From contig CM077598.1 of the NCBI GenBank assembly GCA_039654915.1, positions 77,466,041 through 77,530,040 on the forward strand: a DNA stretch of 64,000 nucleotides. Direction: 5' to 3'. Under the pieces are notes generated by a model. It saw only the letters and a program-made list of their open reading frames with translations, ran no database searches and was not told where the DNA came from. A program made the position numbers and the translations under genes. Below, in pieces: positions 9,881 to 21,382 of the stretch (the first letter of the stretch is position 1; every line of letters starts with the position of its first letter). Origin of the DNA: Aquilaria yunnanensis (taxonomy: Eukaryota > Streptophyta > Magnoliopsida > Malvales > Thymelaeaceae).

Positions 9881-10715
9881 GATGACTGTTGAGGAGACTT
9901 CTAGGAGGAAGAACGCCTGGAAGGTGGATCGCCTCTAGGAGAGTACCTGGAAAACTGGTAAACAGGGTTAGGAGGCCCCCGGAGTGTTTTTCCGGGGGGG
10001 GAGCCTCCGACGCCCAAGTCAGTGGTGGCCGGAAGAAGGAGAAAGTCACTAGCTCAAAGAGAAAGGCCGAAAAGTCTCGCCTGGTATTTTCTCAGAGTAT
10101 GGGAGCTGTATCTCCGGCCTGCCAACCTCCTGTCAAGTATTTATTTCCTGTATATATAGGAATACCTAGCCCGTTCAGATCATGACACGTGTGCGGTCGG
10201 ATGCTCCTGAACGTCTGGGCGTAGGGGACAGATAGTTGGTAACTAGATGGCCTCGAGCCTTGTGCTGAGACGGGCCATGATATGATTCTGATGGCGTCTG
10301 TGCGTCAGGGCGACTTTTTACGTCTGTGGTGGGACGTGTCAGAGGCTTCCTTAAATGCTTCCTTAAATGCGCCTGCCGTACTCCCGGGGTCCCTGGGCGA
10401 GGTCATCCTCTAGTTCGGACAGAGCCTCTTCGGGAAGCCTACCCTCAGTTCGGGGGTTCCCAGTTCCAGGGGGTTCCGCCTTCGGGGATATCATATTCGG
10501 GCAGCAATGTCTGGTGCCACTTTTCCGAAGGCGCGTTGTTCACAACCTTGGGGGGCGAATGGAGTCCTCAAGTTTTACTGGCGTGCCGAGGCTCGGAGCT
10601 CTCAGGCTATCTCCCGAGGTGCATGATTCCACCTATTCCCGGGAAGCGCCAGTTCTTCTGGCCGTTGTTATGGCAGGGTATTCGGCCAGATTGAGGTGAC
10701 AGCCTTTGGCTATCA
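9849..10715 (-). repeat. E1 5' LTR, 867 bp
   Basis: This LTR is bounded by TGATGGCC at 9849 and GGCTATCA at 10715, which are imperfect inverted termini. Its last 420 bp match 1-420 at 416 of 420 positions. A TATA box lies at 10151-10158 on the minus strand. The bases right of it, GAAGG (10716-10720), should be the target duplication; the partner copy is outside the window. Confidence 0.95.
10151..10158 (-). promoter_or_regulatory. TATA box of the E1 5' LTR
   Basis: TATATATA lies in the middle of the LTR. The equivalent sites are TATAAATA at 15075-15082 in the E2 LTR and TATAAAAA at 20367-20374 in the E3 LTR. It probably drives the gag-pol transcript. The gag ATG in the LTR tail lies about 270 bp downstream. 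Confidence 0.65.
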
Positions 10716-11315
10716 GAAGGAATCACAATGTACCAAAAATATTCTAAGTGCAGAAGTGTCTTGAGAAAATTTCTTAAGTGCAGAATTGTACAGAATTCCG
10801 TGAAGATGCTCGCCACCAGCGCAGATATGACTTTCCGAAGTCCCTTGAGCCATCAAGCTCGGGAAAGATGGAAAAATCTCTCAGCAGTGCTCACCGTAAT
10901 AAGCGCAGAGACAGTTTTCCAAAGTCCCTTGAGCCATCACGCTCGGGAAAAATGGGAAACAAAAAATGGAAAAATTTTGACTAAGGGGTTTCCGAAGTCC
11001 CTCGAGCGAACGTGTTCGGGACAAAATGGAAATGCAAAAACCTGCAAAAAGACTTAGTCAAATTTTTCAGACTTTCCAAAAAGCCTTTTGAGCGAACAGG
11101 CTCGGCCAATGGAAAGATCTTTCACAATTAGCCAAGTTTCTTTGATCGCAGGTTTTCCGAAGTCTCTTGAGCAAATGTGTTCGGGGCAATGGAAATAAAG
11201 AAACTTGCAAAAACACTTAGCCAAAAAAGATCTTCATTTACGATGGTCAGGCTTACAAAGAAGAAGTGCCCGAAGAAGGAGCACAAAAATGAAAAGGAAA
11301 GGTCGCTAAAATAGC
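10716..11315 (+). mobile_element. E2 post-pol spacer with five palindrome units
   Basis: This stretch belongs to E2, a plus-strand Tat element interrupted by E1. Its start resembles the sequence just downstream of pol in E1 and E3 (ATTCTAAGTGCAGAA). Palindrome units begin near 10834, 10915, 10989, 11072 and 11154, for example GAGCCATCAAGCTC. They lie upstream of the stop of the convergent antisense pseudogene at 11316. E2's 5' LTR, gag and pol must lie left of the window. Confidence 0.8.
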
Positions 11316-13750
11316 CTAAGGGTTCTCGGCGTCCCGGGAGCCACCAGCGTCTGTGCCCTTTTCCACCACCTTCGGCGCCGGAATTGTGGAAGGCAGGTAC
11401 AGGTGCTCGATTTTGGACCAGGACCACCGAGGCCCCTCGGGAATGTTGAGAGCTTCCAAGCAAGAGAGGTCCAGACCTGGGACCCTCTCAAGGACTTGGT
11501 GCCGAGCAAGGCAGAATCCATCTTGGAAGGCAACCTTGGTCATTTGGTCAGATTTGTCCTTCTCAACCTCAAGGTCCTCGAGCTCGTCCTTCAAGTCTGC
11601 AACCTCCTTCTTCAGCACCTTCACCCTCTTCTTAGCTTCAGGGTCCTTCTTCAAAGACTGGACCTCGGCTTCGACGGCCTTTTTCTCACTCACCAACGAC
11701 CAAATAAGGTTGTAAGAATCTGACTTATCTTTGAGAAGGTCTTGGTTGGCAGCGAGCATCCCTTTCACCTGATCGCCGAGGTCAGCAATCTTCAGGGAGG
11801 AGTTCTTCTCAAGATCTTCCTTCTCCTTCCGGAACTCCTCCCGAAGGGCATCAACTTCTTTCTTCGCAGCATCTGACAGCTGCTGGTTCTTGGCAATCAA
11901 TGCCAAGCGCGTTCCCTTCGCCTTCTTTAGGGTCTCTAAGGCCGAAGTTCGGAACACCGAATTCCTGGCTACCCGAACTCGGAGAAAGCCGGCGTACCCT
12001 AGCAGCTGCAAAGAGATGAACGCAAGGTCAGTAAGAGCCAGGCACTTAGGAAAAATTGAAGGGAAAAAGGTGTGAAGAACATACCTGAGCAGTATGCTCG
12101 GTGACTTTTGCGGCAAGGGTGTCATCGTCCGGATGGGCCGCCGCAATAGCCTTGAAGGAGGCCTCTGTAAGCACCCCCTTCGAAATTTGCTTTGCCATTT
12201 CAGGACAGTCCTCGGAGTACAAGTTCATGTTCTCCGTGAAGGTCCAGAAAGGCTCCTTGGGTATCTTCCCTTGCGGGACTTTGGCGTCGCGAAGGGCGCG
12301 CGCCTTCGCGTGATCGGTCGCCCAGTTCGGGGTAAGTAACTCCCCTGCACGGCAAAAATGAGAAGCAGGTCAGAGACAAAGGAAAATTCAGAAAAACAAA
12401 AAGAGCCAACTTGTTCTGAAAGCAACAGACCTGGCGGCACTTCGAAAACGGCGTCCTCGGAATCCTCAGACTCCTCGGTCGAAATCGCCTTGCCCTTCCT
12501 CTTGCGCCGCTCCTCGGCAGAAGGAGCCTCTACCACGGCCTCCAGAAGGGCCTGCAGCGCAGAAGGGCTCTGGGGAGGGACGTCGGCAGAAGAAACTTCA
12601 GCAGCGGCAGGGACTTCGGCAGCTACCTCGGACACCGAAATCTCGGCTGTCCCAGGCTCTTCGGCAGCTTACTCAGAAATTTCCTCTAGAGGAACCTGGG
12701 CAGTTTTCTTTGCCCATTTCGCTGAAGGCCCAGCGCCAGTAGACTTCTGCCTTCGGGAAGCCGCTTTCCTTGTCTGATCTCCCTTTTCCACCTGGCCGGA
12801 GAAAAGGGACTTGTAAAATGCAACAGTCCCGTCGCCCATCTCTGAAAAAGAAAAAAGACATCAGCGTAAGTCCGAGGGAAAAACAACAAGGGAGTAGAAG
12901 ATAACTCACTTTCGACAAGTGTTTCGAAAGAAATTTCCTCCTTAAGAAGCTTGACCAACCAGGAATCCTTCCCGGTGATGGCAGGAGCTGGCATCCCGAG
13001 GTCGGTCTCATGCTCCTTAACCACCTTTAACTCCCGGAGGACCTCTTCGGTCATCAACCTCCAGTTGATAGGGAAGGGGTACAGAGAGCGCGGCGCTACC
13101 TCGGGATCCCAGTCAGAAACGGCGCGGATGCGGCCGTCGAAGTTCGCGAAAGTGGAAGCCAACTCTGGAGTCAGCAACAACCTCGGATCAACGACGTCCA
13201 CATCTAGCCTTCCCTGAGCCCATTTGGTCGGAACATACGACCAGGACTCCTCCATCTTCAGGAAGAAGAATTTCTGTTGCCACCCCCGCCAGCTGTCCTT
13301 GGTGGCGAAGGTGAACATGAATTTTTTGCTCCCGGATCCCCGAGGTAGCATAAAATAGAAGCCACCCTTCGGGACCACAAAGAGCTTGTAGTACTGCATG
13401 AAGATTATAAAATGGGGTTTTATCCCGAACACGCTGCACATACAGAGGTAGGCGTTAAAATAGCAGAACGAGTTCGGGGGAAGCTGGTTCACAGCAATGC
13501 CATGAAATTGGCAGAACTCGCAAACCATCTTCGGGGGTGGATACCGAAGTCCGGCCTTCAGCTGGGCTCAGAAAATGGTAATCTCGTTGCTATGGTTTGA
13601 AAAGGCATAATGGCTAGAGCGAGGCAGCCTAGTAACGGCGTAAGAGGGAAGAAAGAACTGTTTCTTCCACCTCTCTAGTTTTGCGGGGGTGGTGCAACAA
13701 GGATGGGCTAAAAGAGGTTGCCAGCTCTCAGGGATAGGCATTTTCGACAT
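11316..13750 (-). pseudogene. E2 antisense-gene copy with two nonsense mutations
   Basis: This is the homologue of the E1 antisense gene, opposite to E2. The start is the ATG at 13750 (MSKMPIPES). Exon boundaries correspond to those of E1: exon 1 to 12910, exon 2 from 12841, exon 3 ending at 12085, exon 4 12005-11316. The frame is broken in exon 1 by TGA at 13570-13568, where E1 has CGA (Arg), a change expected from methylcytosine deamination. A second stop, TAA at 12671-12669, lies in exon 2. The exon-2 donor reads GTCTGT where E1 has GTATGT. The exon-4 coiled coil and the DGFCLARHQVL segment are well kept. Confidence 0.88.
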
Positions 13751-14001
13751 GAAAACGAGTTCGGAAAAAGCAAGAAAGCAGTTTTCCGGAAAAAACTCAA
13801 AAGAACAGAGGAATCAAAACACTCTGGAAAACAAAAACCCACCAAAAGATTTGCCAAAGTCTGAGGACGCCGTCATGAAAGTTGGCTGAAAAAAGCTCTG
13901 ATTAAAGTAGCTCCGCCACAGAAAGCAAGAAAGTACGAAAACAGGGGCAAAGTAGAGGAAAGTGCAGAAGTAAAAGCAAATGGGACTTATGATGGAAGGG
14001 C

Positions 14002-14009
14002 TATTTATA
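14002..14009 (-). promoter_or_regulatory. TATA box of the E2 antisense gene
   Basis: TATAAATA on the minus strand lies about 250 bp upstream of the ATG at 13750, equivalent to 966-973 in E1. Confidence 0.7.
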
Positions 14010-14504
14010 GGCCAAAGGTGGGTAACCGAAACGTCGTCATACGTACCCTTTTGAGGCGAACCGTCGCCGTAACTGCCTCTGCACCTGAAAAGGCGCACCC
14101 TCTGTAACCAACGCGACTCTCCTCCAATGGCAAAGTGCCACGTGTCAACTGCCGCGCCAAAACAGGGGACACGTCTTCTGACATCCCTAAAAAGCTGGGA
14201 CGCGTCGCTTGGACTGACACGCTTGGCCATCAGACACGACGTTACGCAGACTTGCAAGAAGAAAAAGCAGGTTACCTCGAGGACACCAAGAGACAGGCTA
14301 TGGCCAAACAGCCCATGACCTTCAGGCAAGAGGTGTATCTTCGGCACAGGCTCCGCCTCGAAGACACCAAAGAACAGGCCAAGGCCGAACATCCCATACC
14401 TTCGGGCAAAAGGTACATCCTCGGAACAGGTTGAGCTTCCTAAGAGACTCCCAAAAACAACCTCGGAAAGAGATGCAAAACCGAAATCTTCACTTCGGCT
14501 TTCC
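14010..14504. other. E2 spacer between antisense promoter and 3' LTR
   Basis: Non-coding internal sequence of E2, collinear with 434-965 of E1 in reverse. It carries the same repeated phrases around GGCCAAACAGCCCATG and GGCCGAACATCCCATA. No frame is conserved with E1. Confidence 0.7.
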
Positions 14505-14517
14505 AAAGGGGGGCATG
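14505..14517 (+). other. E2 polypurine tract
   Basis: AAAGGGGGGCATG abuts the LTR start TGATAGCC at 14518. This shows that the LTR to its right is the 3' LTR of a plus-strand element. Confidence 0.9.
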
Positions 14518-15381
14518 TGATAGCCAAAGGCTATCGCCTCTATCTGGCCGAACTCCCTGCCACAAGAATGGCCAGAAGAAACTGGCGCTACCCGAGAAAA
14601 GGTGGGATCATACACCTCGGGAGATAGCCGAATAGCTCCGGGCCCGGCACGCTAGGAAACTTGAGGATACTACTAGCCCCCCGAGGTTGTAAACAGATCA
14701 CCTTCGGAAAAGAGGCACCAGCTATTGCGGGCCGAACATGATCTCCCCGAAGGCGGAACTCCCTGAAGCTGGGTACCCCCGAACTAAGGGCGTGTTTCCC
14801 GAAGAGGCATCGTCCGTACTAAAGGACGACCTCACCCAGGGACCTCGGGAGTACGGCAGGAGCATTTAAGGAAGCCTCTAACACGTCCTTTCACAGACGT
14901 CATGAAGCCGCCTCAATAGGCGCTCTGACACGCTGACACCATCAAAATCACATCATGGCCCATCTCAGCACAAGGCTCAAGGCAACCTGCTACCAGCTAT
15001 CTGTCCCCTACGCCCAGAAACTCAGGGAATATCCGACCGAACACGTGTCGCGATCTGAATGGGCTAGGTACTCCTATAAATACCAGGAAATAAATACTTG
15101 GCAGGAGGTTGGTTGGCAGAGGTCTGACTCCCAGACTCTGAGAAAATCACCAGGCAAGACTCTTCAGCCCCTTTGTGCTATTTCCTCTGCCTTTTCTCAG
15201 CCACCACTGACTTGGGCGTCGGAGGCTCCCCCCCGGAAACACATTCCGGGGGCCTCCTAACCCACTTTTTCTGAGCATCTCAAGTACACTCCCAAGGGCG
15301 AACCATCCTCCAGGCGTTCTTCCTCTTAGAAGTCTCTTCAACAGTCACCATGACTCTAAACGATGAGGCCCATGGCCATCA
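14518..15381 (+). repeat. E2 3' LTR, 864 bp
   Basis: The LTR starts TGATAGCC and ends GGCCATCA. It aligns along its length with the reversed E1 LTR but is clearly more diverged than E1's own pair. TATAAATA is at 15075-15082. Its tail encodes MTLNDEAHGHH from the ATG at 15351. Directly after 15381 comes integrase coding sequence of E3, not a primer site, so E2 ends here and the next bases (CCTGG) should be its target duplication. Confidence 0.9.
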
Positions 15382-16126
15382 CCTGGCAACAATTTCGGCA
15401 AAAGACATACAAAAATTTGTTTGGAAGAACATCATATGCCGATTCGGCATGCCGAGGGTAATAGTGCCCGACAATGGTACCCAGTTTACGGACAGGGGGG
15501 TTCCAAGAATTTGTGGCTGACCTCAGCATTAAGCTACACTTCGCCCGAGTAGCCCATCCTCAGAGCAACGGGCAAGTAGAGGTATCCAACAGAACCATAA
15601 AAGATGGCCTGAAAAAGAGATTGGGGGAGGCAAAGGGAAAATGGCCAGGGGTACTTTCTAGTGTGCTATGGAGCTACCGGACAACACCCCGAAGAGCCAC
15701 AGGTGAGTTGCCTTTTTCACTCGTCTTCGGCATAGAGGCCATTATCCCTATCGAGGTAGTCCAGCCATCGGTCAGGGTACAAGTGTTCAACAAAGAAAGG
15801 AATTACCTCAAATTGAGAACTAAGCTCAACCTAATTGACGAACACAAAGAAGTGGCCGAGCTAAGGAGAAAAGCCTTCCAGGAAAGAGTGGCTATGGCCG
15901 CGAACTTACGCGTCAGGAAAAAAGAAATAAAAAAGGGAGACCTCGTTCTCCGAAAGGCTGAGTTTGAACCCCGAAGACAGTCTCATGGAGTACTTCGAGC
16001 TAACTGGGGGGACCTTATCTGGTCCTCGATGAAGTTCGAAAAGAAGTCCACAAGCTTGGCGATCCCGAAGGTGGAGAACTGAAAAATACTTGGCACTCAG
16101 ATGCCTTAAAGAAGTTCTATGCTTAA
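15382..16126 (+). pseudogene. E3 integrase C-terminal part, split by E2
   Basis: The sequence resumes pol at the stretch equivalent to ATISAKEVQKFVWKN of E1. It includes the second catalytic aspartate (PDNGT) and the NGQVEVSNRT glutamate motif, then runs to a stop at 16126. Two one-base indels in G runs disturb the frame: an extra G at about 15495-15500, and a lost base at about 16008-16013 where E1 has WEGPY. The upstream part of E3 pol must lie left of E2, outside the window. Confidence 0.88.
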
Positions 16127-16570
16127 AAACTTGTCTGGAAATTGTACAGTTAGAAATTTTTCTAAGTACAGAAAATTTTCGGGAAGAATAACTCCACCTA
16201 AGGAATCCTATCGAACAAGATGCAGATCAGCACTTATGAAAATGGTGTTTTCTCTACAAAGTGGGTTGGGTCATTTTCCCCGAAGGATGCATCGACCGAA
16301 CACATTTGTTGAAAGTAAGTCAATTATTGACTTAAGGAATTCGCCAAAGTTAGCATTTTCCCGAAGATGGTCGACAAAAAGTGCAAAAAGTATCTTACTA
16401 AGGGTGCTAGACCGACAGTGGTCAAAACAACCCTTGGAGATGAAAATTATTGGGGACTTAGCCAAATTTTGAAAGAAAAAGTGTTATTAAGAAGGCCTTA
16501 TTACAAGGAGGAAATTACGAGAAAAAGACTACAAAAAAGAAGAAGAAGAAAAAGCAAAGCCCTAAGACAT
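16127..16570 (+). other. E3 post-pol spacer
   Basis: Non-coding gap between the E3 pol stop and the end of the convergent antisense pseudogene. It is A-rich. At 16411 it holds GACCGACAGTGGTC, a palindrome of the GACC/GGTC type seen in E5, plus less clear relatives near 16290 and 16369. Confidence 0.65.
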
Positions 16571-19042
16571 CTAAAGGACCCCGGCGTCATGAGATGCTCC
16601 ATCCCCTTTGTCCTTAGCCGCCACCATCGGTGCCGAGGGAGGGGCAAATGGGAGGTTCAGGAACTTGATCTTCGACCAAATCCAGCGAGGTCGCTCGGGA
16701 ATGTTCAGGGCAGCTAGGAAGGAGAGGTCGAGGTCTGGATGCTTGGCCAAGACTTGGTGTCTAGCCAGGCAGAAACCATCCTTGAAGCCAACCTTGGTTG
16801 CTTGGTTGGCCTTGCCCAGCTCGACCGTCAACTCTTCCACTTCGCTTTCCATATCGGCCACCTCCTTCTCCAACTTCTTTGTCTTCTTCTTCATCTTTGT
16901 TTCCTCCTTCAAAGCCTCAACCTCGGCTTGAAGGGCGGTGTTGTCAGCAAGGGCCTTCGCCAGGAAAGAGGAGTCTTCCTCTTTTTCCTTTTGATAAGCC
17001 TCGTTCACCAAAGTCAGGCTGATAACCTTCGCACCGAGGTCGGACATTTTTTGGGAAAAATCCTTCAGGAGCTCTTCTTGGCCCTTCAGGAATTCCTCCC
17101 AAAGCTTGGCGACCTCCTCCTTGGCTATTCGAATTAACTCGGCGTTCTTGACAACCGAGTTGGCCCAAAAGACGTTGGCCTTCTCCAGGCGATCTTCGGC
17201 CCAGGCTCGGACCGAAGACTGTTTCGCTGCCAAGCTCTGAAGTATCCACTATACCCCAGGAGCTGCAAAAAAGGGAGGAAAACATTGGTAAAAATCACGC
17301 AAGGGAAGCCAAAAACTTAGAAAAAGTTGGGAGAAAAAATCATGAAGGGCCTCAAGGATACCTGGGTAGCATGCTCAGACATCTTGGCGGTGAGAACCTC
17401 CTCGTTCACGCATTCTTCAGCGACGGCTTTGAAGGAAGCCTGAGTGAGAACCCCCCTCGCCATCTGATGGGCCATCAGCTGGTAGTCATCGGAGAACAAA
17501 TTCATGTCCTCTGTGAAAGCCCAGAAAGGCTCCCTCAGGACTTTATCCTTTGGGGTATGGGAATCCCAAAGGGCCCGCCTTCGAGCATGCTCCACCATCC
17601 ATGACAAGGGCGCTATTTCCTCTACAAAGTCAAGGCAAAGTTCCATTAAGACATTGATCCTCAAGTCACAAAATTGAGAGCACTAAAGATTGTCTAAGGG
17701 ACAAACCTGGCGGCACCTCGGTGACATTGTCGTCGGAGTCCTGAACCTCCTCTACCTCGGTAGGGACATGTTTGCCTTTACTTCTTCGGCGCTCCTCAAG
17801 ATCCTCGGCAGAAGGACCTTCTGCCAAATAGCCTAGAAGATCCACCGAAGTAGCGGCACTCCGGACAATGGAGCTGACGGCAAGTTCCGGTGGAAGAATT
17901 GCTTGGACCTCAGGCAAATCTTCGGCCTCTGTAAAATACTCGGGAGGCAGGGGAAAGGGGTCCTTCTTTACCTTCTTCGCTGAAGATGGACTGGCCCAGG
18001 ATGTTTTTCACTGCTTCGGGGCTCCATTCTTCAGTTGTTCCCCCTTTGTAGAATGCGGGACTGGCCCAGGAAGAGGGATTTGTAGAACGTGGCCAACTGA
18101 TCACCCATCTTTGAAAAAGCAGGAAAATATCAGTGTAAGTTCAAAAGGATACTTATACTAAAAACTGGAAAGAAACTTACTTTCAAAAAGGGCTTTCAAA
18201 GATAGCTCCCCCCGAACGAGCATCACCAGCCAGGACTTCTTCCCATCGGCTTTAGGAGCTGGCATGCCGAAGTCCGTCTTATGCTCCTTGAGCACCCCCA
18301 GCTCCTGAAGGACCTCCTCGGTCATGAGGTCCCATCTAATGGGGAAGGGATACAAGGAGCGAGGTGGGACCTCGGCATCCCAGTCGACGACAGCTCGGAT
18401 ACGGCTATCGAACTCCTCAAATCTCACCGCTAACTCAGGAGTCAACAACTCTTTGGGGTCAACGACATCCGTCTCCAGCTTTCCCCGAGCCCACCTAGTC
18501 GGCATGCCCGACCATGCCTCCGCCACCTTCAGGAAGAAGAACTTCCTTTGCCACCCTCGCCAACTGTCCTTGGTGTCGAAGGTTAACATATATTTTTTGC
18601 TCCATGATCCCTGAGGCAGCATGAAATAGAAGCCACCCTTTGGGACCGAATAGAGCTTGTAGTACTGCATGAAAAGGATGAAGTGGGGTTCTACCTTGAA
18701 AACCCCACACATGCAGAGAAAGGCGTTAAAATAACAGTAGGAGTTGGGTGGAAACTGATTCACGGCTATGCCATGGAATTGGAAAAAGTTACAAATCATC
18801 ATCGGCGGAGGAAACCGAAGTCCAGCCCTCAGTTGGGCATGGAAGATGGTAACCTCGTCCTTACCGTTCATGAAGCTGAAGTGGCCGGGATGAGGTAGTC
18901 TGGTGGTGGCATAAGAGGGAAGGAAGAACTTGGTTGCCCACTTCTCTAACTTTTCCGAAGTGGAGCAACAGGGGTGAGACATGAGAGGTTGCCAGCTCTC
19001 GGGAATGGATTGGACAGACATAAGAGGAGCAGGGGAAGACAT
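16571..19042 (-). pseudogene. E3 antisense-gene copy, frameshifted and splice-damaged
   Basis: Third copy of the antisense gene. The start is ATG 19042 or, by homology, 19021 (MSVQSIPES). Exon 1 (to 18181) is fully open, with a GTAAGT donor. The exon-2 acceptor has CAA where E1 and E2 have CAG, and using the next AG shifts the frame. Exon 2 is further scrambled around 17910-18108. Exon 3 (about 17606-17370) keeps EPFWAFTEDMNLFSDD. Exon 4 (from about 17262) has lost one base near 17225, compared with the E5 copy, then stays open to 16571 with the coiled coil and DGFCLARHQVL. It is non-functional as one protein, though exon 1 alone is intact. Confidence 0.85.
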
Positions 19043-19333
19043 GTTCAGAAAAAGGAGAATGAGCTTGGAAAGGAGAATCAAGGGACTTCGGGAAGAGAGG
19101 AAGAAGTTTCGAGGAATTGAAAAAACTGAAACTGAAACAACCGAAAGACCTCTGAAAAATAAACCCACCAAAATGTTTGCCGAAGTTTGGATTAGAGGAC
19201 ACCGTTGTAGATGGTTGCCAGAAATTGCTCCGCCGCTTGCACCGCCGTGAAAAGAGGAAGAAGAGAAGGAAAAGCTCAGAAACATATGAGAGCAAAAGAA
19301 GAATAGAAAAGACCAAATGAGGGGAAGGAAGCG

Positions 19334-19341
19334 TTTATATA
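19334..19341 (-). promoter_or_regulatory. TATA box of the E3 antisense gene
   Basis: TATATAAA on the minus strand, about 300 bp upstream of the antisense ATG, in the same relative place as in E1, E2 and E5. Confidence 0.65.
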
Positions 19342-19780
19342 GGTTGAACAGGGGTAGCCAAATCATCGCCATAACTACCCTACGAAGGCGAACCGTTGCC
19401 ATAATTGCCCCTTGAAGGTGAAAGGACACAGCTGGTGTAACCGACGTGACTGCCTTTAACCATCGCATGCCACGTGTCATCCGACGCGAGAAACTAGGAC
19501 ACGCTTTCTGACACCACGAAAACCCAGGCATGTTTATCCATAACTGACATGCCTGGTTACGAGACGTGACAGTTCACTAACCTGCAAAAGAAAAAGTAAA
19601 AATAAAGGAAGTACGTGCCCCGAGATCGCCAAGGGGCTGGGTGATGACACCCCAGCCTAGGAAGGAATGCCTTCGGATGATGAATCGCCTCCTTGAACAG
19701 TGTCCCGCTCGGAGTTCGGGAAAATGTCCTCCAAGAGACTAGAGCCGAAGTCTCCGCTTTGACTTTTCAAGGGGGACATG
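19342..19780 (+). other. E3 spacer and polypurine tract
   Basis: Non-coding internal end of E3. The last bases, AAGGGGGACATG (19769-19780), are the polypurine tract against the LTR start. An open frame that continues upstream of the antisense ATG through this stretch is not conserved in E1 or E2. Confidence 0.8.
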
Positions 19781-20631
19781 TGATAGCTGAAGTGCCTATC
19801 ACCCTTCAAACCCGTAAGCTCGGGTAAGGGACCACCCTCGGAAAGAAAAGCATCGACTGCAAGGGACGCGAGCACCGACTTCGGAAATGAGGGTGCCCGG
19901 CCCGTCTTACATCCGACCTCGGTAATTCTTCATCGTCCCTGGAGATGACAGTATCTACCTCGGGAATAACGTGCATCACCACATTCGGTAGGGGAGAACA
20001 TCCCGGAACAGGACCACCCTCAGCGAAGATATTCCTGGATTACTGGAATAATCTTGGAAGGAAGTCCTCCTACTCCAAAAAGCTCTTTTCTACCGAAGGG
20101 ACCTCAGGAGTACGGCAGAAACAATTAAGGAGCCTCTGACACATCATACCCGTATGTTCCTTGACACACCACCCCTAGACACGCTTTGACACGCCGCCCT
20201 CAGACACATTTTGACACACCGCCCTTGCACGGCCTAGGCTCTTGGCCAGGTTACCTATGGTCATCTAAATGTTCCCCCTCCCCCCAAAGGTACAGATCGC
20301 ATCTGACCGAACACGTGTCATGATCTGGGCGGGCTATGTCAAACGAACTTCTACTGTTCACCTCCCTATAAAAAGCCGGTAAGCATCCCAGGTAAAGGGA
20401 TTGGATTCCTAGGGGAAATCTCTCCACTTTCTGCTTACTCTCCATTTCCAAATGCTGACTTGGGCGTCGGAGGCTCCTCCCCGGAAAATGTTCTGGGGAC
20501 TTCCTAACCCTTATTTTTCTGAGTCTTTGTAGTCCTCCTCCCACCGGAGCTTCTTCACCTAGGTATTCTCCCACCGGCAGTCTCCGTTCCAGTCTCACCA
20601 TGTCACGCAACGATGATGCAGAAGGGCATCA
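19781..20631 (+). repeat. E3 3' LTR, 851 bp
   Basis: This LTR runs from TGATAGCTG to GGGCATCA. It belongs to another Tat subfamily than the E1/E2 LTRs: only the ends, the promoter zone and patches such as CCGAACACGTGTC and GACTTGGGCGTCGGAGGCTCC align easily. TATAAAAA is at 20367-20374. Its tail encodes MSRNDDAEGHH from 20600. The right flank CATGA (20632-20636) should be the target duplication. Confidence 0.9.
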
Positions 20632-21382
20632 CATGAGTTTATACTTTGACTGAATCAATAAAATAAAGAAATGGTGCTTAAAACATTGCCATGGCATATT
20701 TTGATAGAAACAACTATCAAAGTATCAAAGCATTCAAAGCAATTAACTACAATTAACTACACATAATCAATTGTGTGCAAGCATCAAAACAAGAGTATAC
20801 TATGCTCGCACCCAAGAATGACTCTAGAGTCAACTACTCAAACATTACAATTTGAGGCAAATTAGTGTATGAGAGCTGTACATTGAATGACTATACTAAA
20901 ATCTAGAACCAAGCTTCCACCTTAGAGCAAACTCCCACTGGTAAGCTTTTAAAGCCCTCCTATATGCTTCACTGCCTCTATAGCTGAAAAAGATGACTGT
21001 AGTTAGTACCAAAACATAACCAATAAGCAACCCAAAAACTAGAATCATAAATATTTAGATAAACCAAATACCTACTCACAAGCCTAGGTCAACAACCCTC
21101 AACAGTTGCTGGCTCAACGGTGCCCAAAACTGCACAATAAAAAGTAAGGGAGTGAGAATCAAAGATTCGTAGTAAGGGGTCTTTAACTTGCTTAAGGGGT
21201 CTTCAACCTGCAAAAAATATCCTTAGGACTTGGCATATACAAGGATATGAAACCTACTACATGCGCTTAGAGCCTAAGGGTCTAATATATGCATATACCA
21301 AAGTCCCTTGGGACTTCTCCTCTTCCTAGTCGTCTTCATTGGGCATCACTCTGTGCCTAGTGAGCTCTAGCCACTAACTTGC

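Noticed and set aside
1..10715. Direct repeat 1-420 / 10296-10715 as a segmental or tandem duplication
   Set aside because: The copies have TG..CA ends, a primer site on one side and a polypurine tract on the other, and enclose a complete gag-pol, so they are LTRs.
14518..20631. A single LTR element with a deleted primer site, gag and most of pol
   Set aside because: The two LTRs are of different subfamilies and the sequence after 15381 is in-register integrase, which fits insertion of E2 into E3 better.
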